A stretch of 64,000 nucleotides of DNA from Pirellulales bacterium. Lineage in GTDB: Bacteria > Planctomycetota > Planctomycetia > Pirellulales > Thermoguttaceae. The notes beneath the pieces are model-generated. The model saw nothing but the letters and a program-made list of their open reading frames with translations, did no database searches and was not told the DNA's origin. Positions 56,035-64,000 of the stretch are shown in pieces. The position numbers were made by a program, and so were the translations under genes. The DNA is taken from assembly GCA_016935315.1 (NCBI GenBank), contig JAFGRD010000145.1, positions 62,001 through 126,000 of the forward strand. The letters are read 5' to 3'. The stretch's first letter is position 1. Each line of letters begins with the position of its first letter.

Positions 56035-57300
56035 ATGAACGGCGCTGCACGGGTACTGGGCGGTCTGACAATGATCGTCACGATCTGGGGGCCGGCGCGG
56101 GTCGGCTGGACGCAGCCGACCATCCCGAAAAACCGGATCCCGGCCGGTCTGCCCAGTGAGATCCAGCAACAGTTCGAGAGCCTCTATGCGACGGACCCGA
56201 GGCAACGGGCCGACGCCGCCGGGCGGTTGCGAGGCCACCGCGACGTGGCGGACCACGTCATCCCCTTTCTCGTGGCGATGTTGCATGACGCCGAGACGCT
56301 CTACGGAGAAGAAGCGCTTCGCAGGCGATCTCTGATCTCCTCGTTTGCATCCCGCTTTCCCGAGCCAAACTCGCCAGGCGAGGTGGCCGCACGGGCGCTG
56401 GCGACCATGCGCACCGAAACCGTCGGACCACACCTCGATCTGCTGATTGCGCGCTTGCGGGAAAAAGACCCTCACACTCGGGCCAACGTCTTGCGGGCCT
56501 TCGGCGAAATGCCGCGATTGAAGGACCGTCGCGTGATGCGGCCGTTGATCGAGGTCCTCGACGACCCACATCCGACGGTTCGCCAATACGCGGCCACGGT
56601 GCTGGCCGGCGCGGAGGACCTTCCGCTGGCCGAGGCCGTCGCCCCGCTGCTGGCCAATCTGGGCCACCGGGAAGCCGATGTGCGGGCCGCGGCGGCCAAG
56701 GCCCTCGGCGCGGCGAAGGACGCCCGGGCCGTCGACCCGTTGATCGGCATTCTTGCCGACCGCAACGAAGAGGCCCACGTTCGCGGCAGCGCCGCCGGCG
56801 CCCTGAGCAAGATCGATGACCCGCGCCGTGTCGAGCCCCTGATCGTTGCCGCCGGAGACCAACAGCCGGCGTTGCGCAAGGCAGCGGCCGCCGCGCTGGC
56901 AGCCGTCCGGGATCCTCGCGCCGCGCCGCCGCTGATCGCCGCGCTTGGGGACGAGGATCGCCAGGTTCGCGAAGTCACGGCCGGCGCGCTGGGCCGTTAC
57001 GATAATCATTGGGCCGTCGAGCCGCTGATTGCCGCCCTGGAAGACGAGTATCCGAACGTCCGCGCCCAGGCGGCGCATTCCCTGGGGGAGCTGGGGGATC
57101 CGCGGGCCCTGAAGCCGCTGTTGGACGCGCTGAAGGACCCCAACTCGTACGTCCGCTGGCACGCGGCTACGGGCCTTGGGGAGCTGAAGCATCCCCGCGC
57201 CAAGGCAAGTCTCACCGAGGCGCTTCAGGACGAGTCGGAGGTCGTCCGCCGGGCGGCGGAACGGGCCCTGAAGGCGATTGATCGCACCACGCGGATCTGA
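56035..57300 (+). CDS. Exported HEAT-repeat protein
   Basis: A 421-residue protein with an N-terminal hydrophobic segment (ARVLGGLTMIVTIWGPA) and at least eight HEAT repeats of about 31 residues, e.g. LEDEYPNVRAQAAHSLGELG, DPNSYVRWHAATGLGELKHP and GDEDRQVREVTAGALGRYDN. HEAT solenoids are protein-binding scaffolds. A strong AGGAGG lies 6 bases before ATG 56035. It follows the TIGR03790 gene after 127 bases and converges with the kinase gene. No enzymatic motif is seen. Confidence 0.85.
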   Translation: MNGAARVLGGLTMIVTIWGPARVGWTQPTIPKNRIPAGLPSEIQQQFESLYATDPRQRADAAGRLRGHRDVADHVIPFLVAMLHDAETLYGEEALRRRSLISSFASRFPEPNSPGEVAARALATMRTETVGPHLDLLIARLREKDPHTRANVLRAFGEMPRLKDRRVMRPLIEVLDDPHPTVRQYAATVLAGAEDLPLAEAVAPLLANLGHREADVRAAAAKALGAAKDARAVDPLIGILADRNEEAHVRGSAAGALSKIDDPRRVEPLIVAAGDQQPALRKAAAAALAAVRDPRAAPPLIAALGDEDRQVREVTAGALGRYDNHWAVEPLIAALEDEYPNVRAQAAHSLGELGDPRALKPLLDALKDPNSYVRWHAATGLGELKHPRAKASLTEALQDESEVVRRAAERALKAIDRTTRI

Positions 57301-57391
57301 AGGCATGACGTTTAGCACGTAACAACCAGGTCGATCCGCCCGCCTAACCGGCGCCAAGGTCCGAATCTGGCAATTCGAGGGACTGAGCGGG

Positions 57392-60300
57392 CTAAGGCTG
57401 CTGGTGGCCTGATACTCGGCGGACCTCGCCGGCGGCGGCTTGCCGGCACCACAGAGCCAATTCGGCTACAACCGCTTGGATCTGTTGCGGATCGTCGCCC
57501 TGAACGATCTGTTTGCTGATCTGGTGGGCCGTTTCGGCGATCGGATCGAACCCGTAGATCCCGGCGGCGCCCTTGAGCTGATGGGTCAGCTCGGCCACAC
57601 GCTGCAGATCACCCGACTGCAGCGCTTCCTCGATTCTGCTGACCCTGGCGGGTAACTCGCCGACGAACTCCTTCAGCAGGCCGGCCAACACGGGATGGTT
57701 GGCGTGACGGCTGATCAAAGGCCCGTTCGATCCGGCCAGTCGATGCGGCCGGTCGGCGGTTCTTCTGGTCGTTAAGCACGTTTGCTCCAGGTACCGCTCC
57801 AGCACGGCCATCATGGCCGCTCGGTCTACCGGCTTGACGAGATAGTCGTCGCAGCCGGCCCCAAGGCACTTCTCGCGATCACCGATCATCGCATGGGCGG
57901 TCAGGGCAACGATCGGTCCCATCCAGCCGTCCCGGCGGAGTTGCCGGGTAGCCGCGTAGCCGTCGATCTCGGGCATTTGGATGTCCATCAAGATCAAGTC
58001 GTAGGGTTGCCCCGCGGTGACCGAAGCCAGGGCTTTCTGGAGGGCGATCTGGCCGTCTTCGGCCAGATCGACCTCCAAACCCAGATCTTCCAGCACGACA
58101 CCGAGCAACTGCCGAACGTCGCGTCCGTCCTCGGCCAGCAGCACGCGTCCCGAGAGAGCTCGTGCGCCGCCGGCAACCGCCGGTTTGCTTTCGGCCGGTG
58201 GCTTCTCGCTGAGCATGGGCTTCTCGTCCAGTGGTCCGGGGTCGATGGCCAGCGTGAATGTGCTGCCGAGGCCGGGCTCGGTTTCCACGTGAATGTCGCC
58301 GCCGAGGATTTCGGCCAGGTGTCTGCAAATCGTCAGACCGAGCCCGGTGCCGCCAAAACGCCGAGTCGCCGACGTGTCGGCCTGCGTAAACGGTCGAAAC
58401 AGCCGCGAAACCTCCTCCGGGGCCATGCCAATACCCGTATCCGAGATGGCGAACTCCATCCGCGGCGGGCCGTCGCGCGACGTGCGGCAGCGGACGGTGA
58501 TCTGCACGTTGCCCTCTTCGGTGAACTTTACCGCGTTGCCGACCAGGTTGACCAGGATCTGCCGCAAGCGCACCGGGCTGGTGCGAATGGTCCCCGGCAG
58601 CGGAAACTCGTAGCCAGCCCGCAGGTCCAGCCCCTTCTCCTCGGCCCGGAGCCGCATCGACGAAACGACGTCTTCCACGACGTCCCAGATCGAGCATTCG
58701 GTCGGCTCGGCTTCGATTCGGCCGGCCTCGATCTTCGACAGGTCGAGAACATCGTCGATCAGCTCCAGCAGGGTCTGTCCGTTTCGATGCACCGTCTGAA
58801 GGTACTGCTGCTGGTCTTGCGGTGAGAGGCCGGGAGCCATCAGCAGGTCGGCAAAGCCCAGGATGGCGGTCATGGGAGTGCGGATCTCGTGGCTCATGTT
58901 GGCAAGGAAATCGCTCTTGGCGCGGTTGGCCGCTTCGGCGGCCTCCTTGGCGCGAGCCAGTTCCGCCTCCGCCCGCTTGCGGTCGCTGATGTCGACAAAA
59001 GCCACCTGAACGGCCGGTTCGCCGTCGTATTCGATCCGGCTGACGAACGCATCCAGCCACATCTCCCGGCCGTCTCTGCGCCGGAGCCGGTACTCGTGGC
59101 GCGGCGAGACCGACTTGCCGGCAAAGCGGCCCGTCAAACGCTGGAACACGGCGTCCCGATCTTCGGGATACAGGAGGTCTTGGGCCTGTTCGGGCGTGAT
59201 CGACAGGATTTCCTCCACGGTCAAACCGGTAATCTCGGCGGCCGCGGCGTTGGCGAACAAGATACGGAAATTTCGGAGAATGAGGATCCCCTGCAGCGAT
59301 CGCTCCACCAGAGCCCGGTATTTGCGTTCCGATTCCTGCAACGCCTTCTCGACCGACGCCCGCTGGATGGCGGTCCCCAGTTGGGGCGCCACGGCCTCCA
59401 ACGCCTCGACCAGTTCCAGCGGCACCTTGTTCTCGCGGTGGTCGGCGACGTGGATCAATCCGAGAATGCGATCCATCATGCGGATCGGCACCAGCGCCAC
59501 CGACTCGTAGCCGAACTGGTTGCACACGTTTCGCGTTTCGCCTTTCTCCTTCTCGGAGAGCCCGGCCAGGAAGCGCGTCGTGCCGTTGAGGAAGAACGAA
59601 CCGGATGAAGTGGAGTTGGGTCGTTTTGGATCCGTGCTGCCACGGATGACGCTGGCGCACATGCACGCGTCCGAGCGGATCGAAAGCGGGCTCTCCATCC
59701 GATAGAACTCATCCGGGAAGCCGGTATAGGCCTCGTACGGGATGCGGCCCTCGTGATCCAAGACACGAATGCCCACCGAATCGCACTCCGTGAAGCCCTG
59801 GATTTCGGCTACCAGGGCTTTCAACATCGGGCGATGCTTCGTGTGGCGGTTGGCAACCTCCAAGAGCCGATGAGACAGCCGTCGGATCGCTTCGAACCGC
59901 TTGCGTCGCGAGATGTCTCGGGCGACGGTGTGCACGTAGGTGGCGCCGCCGATGGTAATCCGGCGATTGCTGAGTTCCGTATCGAACTTGGTGCCGTCCT
60001 TGCGGAGGATCTTCGCCTCGTAGGTGATCGCCTCGCCCGCCATAATATGCTGAAAGAGCGCCTCGAACGCATCCAAGTCCTCGGGGGCACGGACGTCGCG
60101 TATCGACATCCGCTTGAGATCCTCCGTGCCGTAGCCCGTCAGCCTGGCCGCGGCTTCGTTGGCCTCGACGAGCCGTCCGTCGCCGTCCGCAATGAAGATC
60201 GCATCCCGGGAACGCTCGAAAACCGAGTTCCACCACTGCTCCGATTCCCGCAGCGCCCTTTCCGCTCGCTCGCGCTCGACGATGTTATTCCATTGCCTCA

Positions 60301-60667
60301 AGGCCCGTCGGGCAATATGGGGCATATCCGCCAGTGCAGCGCTCGACTTGACAACGTAGTCCAGCGCGCCGGAGCGGAGGATTTCGACTGCGGCCTGTTC
60401 GTTTCCGAAGCTGGTCATCACCACGGTCGGAAAAGCCGCCCGGTCGCCGTGCGTCGAGAGGAGCTCGGTCCCGCGGCCGTCCGGTAGAAGCAGATCGACA
60501 ATCAGCAGATCGGGGAACGATTGCCTCAGATGAGCCCGCGCCTCCCGGAGCGTCGCGGCCGTCAACAGATGTGCCTGGAAATCGCTCGACGCGAAGGCAC
60601 GGGCGATCAACTCCTGGTGCCCGACGTCGTCGTCGACCAATAGAATGCGGGCGCCGTCTCCGTTCAT
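57392..60667 (-). CDS. Hybrid sensor histidine kinase with REC-PAS-GAF-PAS-HisKA-REC-Hpt
   Basis: A 1091-residue cytoplasmic hybrid kinase. N-terminal receiver (ILLVDDDVGHQEL; phospho-Asp58 in IVDLLLPDGR), PAS about 145-265, GAF about 300-455 (DSVGIRVLDHEGRIPYEAY), second PAS, HisKA H-box MSHEIRTPM with His593, ATPase motifs (NLVGNAVKFTEEG, DTGIGMAPEE, GGTGLGLTIC), a second receiver (LILMDIQMPEIDGYA) and a C-terminal Hpt helix LTHQLKGAAG. ATG 60667 has GGGAG 9 bases upstream and puts the receiver at the N-terminus. No transmembrane helix is seen. An N-terminal receiver means it can itself be a phosphorelay target. Confidence 0.92.
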   Translation of the reverse strand: MNGDGARILLVDDDVGHQELIARAFASSDFQAHLLTAATLREARAHLRQSFPDLLIVDLLLPDGRGTELLSTHGDRAAFPTVVMTSFGNEQAAVEILRSGALDYVVKSSAALADMPHIARRALRQWNNIVERERAERALRESEQWWNSVFERSRDAIFIADGDGRLVEANEAAARLTGYGTEDLKRMSIRDVRAPEDLDAFEALFQHIMAGEAITYEAKILRKDGTKFDTELSNRRITIGGATYVHTVARDISRRKRFEAIRRLSHRLLEVANRHTKHRPMLKALVAEIQGFTECDSVGIRVLDHEGRIPYEAYTGFPDEFYRMESPLSIRSDACMCASVIRGSTDPKRPNSTSSGSFFLNGTTRFLAGLSEKEKGETRNVCNQFGYESVALVPIRMMDRILGLIHVADHRENKVPLELVEALEAVAPQLGTAIQRASVEKALQESERKYRALVERSLQGILILRNFRILFANAAAAEITGLTVEEILSITPEQAQDLLYPEDRDAVFQRLTGRFAGKSVSPRHEYRLRRRDGREMWLDAFVSRIEYDGEPAVQVAFVDISDRKRAEAELARAKEAAEAANRAKSDFLANMSHEIRTPMTAILGFADLLMAPGLSPQDQQQYLQTVHRNGQTLLELIDDVLDLSKIEAGRIEAEPTECSIWDVVEDVVSSMRLRAEEKGLDLRAGYEFPLPGTIRTSPVRLRQILVNLVGNAVKFTEEGNVQITVRCRTSRDGPPRMEFAISDTGIGMAPEEVSRLFRPFTQADTSATRRFGGTGLGLTICRHLAEILGGDIHVETEPGLGSTFTLAIDPGPLDEKPMLSEKPPAESKPAVAGGARALSGRVLLAEDGRDVRQLLGVVLEDLGLEVDLAEDGQIALQKALASVTAGQPYDLILMDIQMPEIDGYAATRQLRRDGWMGPIVALTAHAMIGDREKCLGAGCDDYLVKPVDRAAMMAVLERYLEQTCLTTRRTADRPHRLAGSNGPLISRHANHPVLAGLLKEFVGELPARVSRIEEALQSGDLQRVAELTHQLKGAAGIYGFDPIAETAHQISKQIVQGDDPQQIQAVVAELALWCRQAAAGEVRRVSGHQQP

Positions 60668-61003
60668 CGGGAAATCTCCCAGCGCGGGGAGGCTCAGGCG
60701 GGACCACTTCGAGGCTGGAGTATCACTGCATGCCAATCACCATAGACCATGTAACGAATAATACAAGCCTGCTTTCTGGAGGATTTGGTGTAAAAATGGA
60801 CAAGATGCCATCCCTGGCGGCAACAGAACCCCCACCTTACCCCCCCGGCCGACGCGATTACCAGACTATCAACGCTGGCGGGAGACCGCGCAACCGACTA
60901 CAACCTAAGGACTCGCAAAAGAACAAGTTGGGCATTCTTATTCTGGGAAAGGCGGCGCAGACGCCCTTGCTCCCCTGATGGCTTCAATCCGGAGATCGAC
61001 CTG
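60668..61003. other. 336-bp divergent intergenic region with a dispersed repeat
   Basis: It holds repeat copy B (60903-60968). A 60-codon plus-strand frame (60796-60978, starting MDKMPSLAATEPPPYPPGRR) runs into the repeat, but its ribosome site is far away and its frame differs from the other copy, so I do not call it a gene. Confidence 0.55.
60903..60968 (+). repeat. 68-bp dispersed repeat, copy B
   Basis: This 66-base segment matches the minus strand of 15499-15566 with two single-base indels and a few substitutions. It lies 35 bases before the iron-type alcohol dehydrogenase start. Confidence 0.75.
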
Positions 61004-62194
61004 ATGTCTAGACGATGGGAGTTTCAAATACCCACCCGAATCCAGTTCGGTCGTGGAGGGCTCAGGAGACTGGGGGAAATAGCCAAAACTTACGGCCGGT
61101 CCGTTCTCCTGGTTGGTTACCGCGATCGCTCGGGCCTGGAAGAAACATATGCTCGGGCGGCTCGCTCCCTTGCGGCGGCCGGATTGGAAGTCACCGAGTT
61201 TTTCGAGATCCCGCCCGACCCCGACGCCGAATTGGCCGACGACGGCGCCCGACTTGCGGCTGAGGCCGGCGTCGACGTCGTGGTCGGACTGGGCGGCGGC
61301 AGCCCCATCGACGCCGCCAAGGGAATCGCCGCCCTGGCCCGCATGGGCGGACGGTTGTGGGACTACGCCGGCTCCAACAAGGATTTCCGTCCGGTGACAG
61401 AGTCGTTGCCGCTGGTTGCGGTTCCGACCACCGCGGGCACCGGCTCGGAACTGACTTCCGTGGCCGTCTTCAACCACCACGGCATCGGCTCCATGCCCGA
61501 GTTCCCCCTGAAGGCCTCGATCGCCGGGCCGGCCGTGTTGCCCCAGGTCGCGCTGGTCGACCCCGATCTGGCGGTGGGCAGTCCGCCGCCACTGACGGCT
61601 GCCTGCGGCGCCGACGCCTTGGGACACGCGATCGAGGCCTGCATGAGCCGCCGGGCCAACCCGTTCTCGACGGCCCTGGCGGGCAGAGCCGTGGCGTTGA
61701 TTGTCGAGCACTTGCCGCGGGCTGTCGAGAATCCGGACGATCGCGCGCCCCGCGAGCCGCTGGCCCTGGCGTCGAGCCTGGCTGGTGCGGCGTTCGCCGC
61801 TTCCAGCGTCGTCATGACCCATTCGATCGCCCACGCCCTGGGCGCGCTGCTGCACACGCCCCACGGCCGGGCGATCGCGGCGGGCACGCCCTTGGTACTC
61901 CGCTACAACGCCGAGGCTTGCCGCGAAGTCTACTGCGAGCTGGCCCACTGCTGCGGCCTCACGGCCGACACGCCCAAGCAGCAAGCAACGCGTTTTGTGG
62001 ATTGCATCGCTAGCCTGTTGCAGTCGGTCGGTTTGCCCGAGCGCGTGGATCTGCCCGACGACGCCCCCGACGATCTGCCCGCCAAGCTGGCCCGCAACGC
62101 CTACGAGAGCACGCTGAAGCCGCTCCAATGGAACCCGAGGGAGATCGACGAAGCCACGCTGGCCAACCTGTTCCGCGAGATTCTGCCCGCATGA
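61004..62194 (+). CDS. Iron-containing alcohol dehydrogenase
   Basis: A 396-residue type III alcohol dehydrogenase. Motifs are VGLGGGSPIDAAKGIAAL (nucleotide binding), VPTTAGTGSELTSVAVFNHH, ACGADALGHAIEACMSRRAN and the metal-binding SIAHALGALLHTPHGRAIA. Asp and His residues in the last two motifs bind Fe2+ (or Zn2+). The family oxidises short alcohols, lactaldehyde or glycerol-type polyols with NAD(P). The specific substrate is not deducible. Confidence 0.9.
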   Translation: MSRRWEFQIPTRIQFGRGGLRRLGEIAKTYGRSVLLVGYRDRSGLEETYARAARSLAAAGLEVTEFFEIPPDPDAELADDGARLAAEAGVDVVVGLGGGSPIDAAKGIAALARMGGRLWDYAGSNKDFRPVTESLPLVAVPTTAGTGSELTSVAVFNHHGIGSMPEFPLKASIAGPAVLPQVALVDPDLAVGSPPPLTAACGADALGHAIEACMSRRANPFSTALAGRAVALIVEHLPRAVENPDDRAPREPLALASSLAGAAFAASSVVMTHSIAHALGALLHTPHGRAIAAGTPLVLRYNAEACREVYCELAHCCGLTADTPKQQATRFVDCIASLLQSVGLPERVDLPDDAPDDLPAKLARNAYESTLKPLQWNPREIDEATLANLFREILPA

Positions 62195-62354
62195 TTCCGA
62201 GAACGCGCTGCGGGGTGTTCCGTCGATCCGCGGCGTGGGCCGGGCATCTGGCCCGCGCGTCTTGCTTGACGCGGCCGGCCCGCGGGGTACATACTGTTGC
62301 CTGTAGCCGGATTCGCCGGAACTCCGATTCGAGGCCTTTCCGCAGCGCGACCGC

Positions 62355-62377
62355 CTGGAGTCTTGCGACTTCCGCTA
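62355..62377 (+). repeat. Dispersed intergenic repeat, partial copy 3
   Basis: CTGGAGTCTTGCGACTTCCGCTA shares the hairpin core of copy 1, here with one G.T pair in the stem. It lies upstream of the Gfo/Idh/MocA gene. Confidence 0.5.
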
Positions 62378-62444
62378 AGATTCGGATCCAGTTGCGATTC
62401 GGATGGACTGCCAGATCAGAAAAACTGCCAAGGGAGATCAAGTC

Positions 62445-63716
<1,272 letters not shown>

Positions 63717-64000
63717 TCAGCGCCGCTTGCGTTTTTTCTGCTGCTGGCGTTGCCGCTTGCGCTGCTCTTTGCGGCGGGCCCCGAGTTCCCGCTCCCGCTG
63801 ACGATGTTCCGCGGCGATCCAGTCCAACGCCCCTTCCGTCCGGGCGAAGGCGGGGCGGAGCTCTTCCGCGCAGATCATCGCCTCCTCCGGGCTGGCAGGA
63901 CGGTAGTGCGGAGGCAGCGGCCCATGTGCTTCTTCCAGGAGGAACTCGGGCACGTGGGGATTCGTGCGAAACGCCTCCCGAAACTCGCGACGAGCCGCCT
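63717..64000 (-). CDS. C-terminal part of a protein extending past the window edge
   Basis: The frame is open from the stop at 63717 to the edge of the window (94 codons). It reads EFREAFRTNPHVPEFLLEEA, PPHYRPASPEEAMICAEE and EGALDWIAAE, then a strongly basic Lys/Arg/Gln tail (QRKRQRQQQKKRKRR). The PHVP...EEA...GALDW pattern resembles a C-terminal segment of TPR/SEC-C-type proteins, but I would not name a family. The start is outside the window. Confidence 0.6.
   Translation of the reverse strand, partial: AARREFREAFRTNPHVPEFLLEEAHGPLPPHYRPASPEEAMICAEELRPAFARTEGALDWIAAEHRQRERELGARRKEQRKRQRQQQKKRKRR

Noticed and set aside
60796-60978. A 60-codon frame upstream of the alcohol dehydrogenase
   Set aside because: Its end lies inside a dispersed repeat whose other copy has a different frame, and its ribosome site is about 15 bases from the ATG.

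Overview
The window is GC-rich, densely coded bacterial DNA that looks chromosomal and planctomycete. Pointers are several very long pseudopilins, a PQQ-type beta-propeller protein, a DUF4091 protein, a TIGR03790 protein, a Tat-exported Gfo/Idh/MocA oxidoreductase and HEAT-repeat proteins. A Pirellulales/Thermoguttaceae-like lineage is my inference; no rRNA or other phylogenetic marker is present. I see no tRNA, rRNA, CRISPR array, insertion sequence or prophage.

Region by region. 0-2.7 kb: start of an ABC-transporter ATPase and its GntR/YtrA-type repressor (minus strand), then a galU-like nucleotidyltransferase and a glucuronokinase-like GHMP kinase (plus), which together suggest UDP-sugar or UDP-glucuronate formation. 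2.7-22 kb: a minus-strand block read from about 22 kb down to 2.7 kb. It holds a PilB/GspE ATPase, PilT, a second PilB/GspE, GspF, four prepilin-like proteins (G, J-like, H and I types) and a 1983-residue protein that lacks Glu5 and carries EF-hand-like repeats, best read as an enormous GspK. A UbiD-family decarboxylase follows. This is a type II secretion/type IV pilus-like machine without secretin or prepilin peptidase in the window. 22.3-23.9 kb: exported PQQ-repeat protein.

24.1-30.6 kb: hypF-hypC-hypD-hypE, a near-complete [NiFe]-hydrogenase cofactor maturation set without hydrogenase subunits or hypA/hypB here, followed by a RidA/chorismatase-like protein. 30.9-33.4 kb: a YfiR-like periplasmic protein and a CHASE8/HAMP histidine kinase. 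33.4-35.9 kb: exported DUF4091 protein. 35.9-36.6 kb: a gene-poor, lower-GC island with a strong minus-strand terminator. 36.6-39.8 kb (minus): scpA, a metallo-beta-lactamase-fold hydrolase and protoporphyrinogen oxidase. 40-44.3 kb (plus): HIT protein, aminotransferase, methyltransferase, carA. 44.5-47 kb: exported VIT/von Willebrand A protein.

47-50 kb: a nitrosative-stress module. hcp and a ferredoxin (minus) diverge from a Crp/Fnr regulator (plus), and an FNR-like box sits at exactly -41.5 from a predicted hcp start. 50-54 kb: an exported PCMT-like protein, then a TonB-dependent receptor with a second YfiR-like protein (minus). 54-57.3 kb: TIGR03790 and HEAT-repeat proteins. 57.4-60.7 kb: large hybrid histidine kinase (minus). 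61-63.7 kb: iron-type alcohol dehydrogenase and Gfo/Idh/MocA oxidoreductase. The window ends inside a minus-strand gene.

Beyond the genes, the intergenic spaces hold two dispersed non-coding repeat families (68 bp and about 54 bp), a candidate small RNA antisense to the carA leader, and a terminator-linked element at 36.2 kb.
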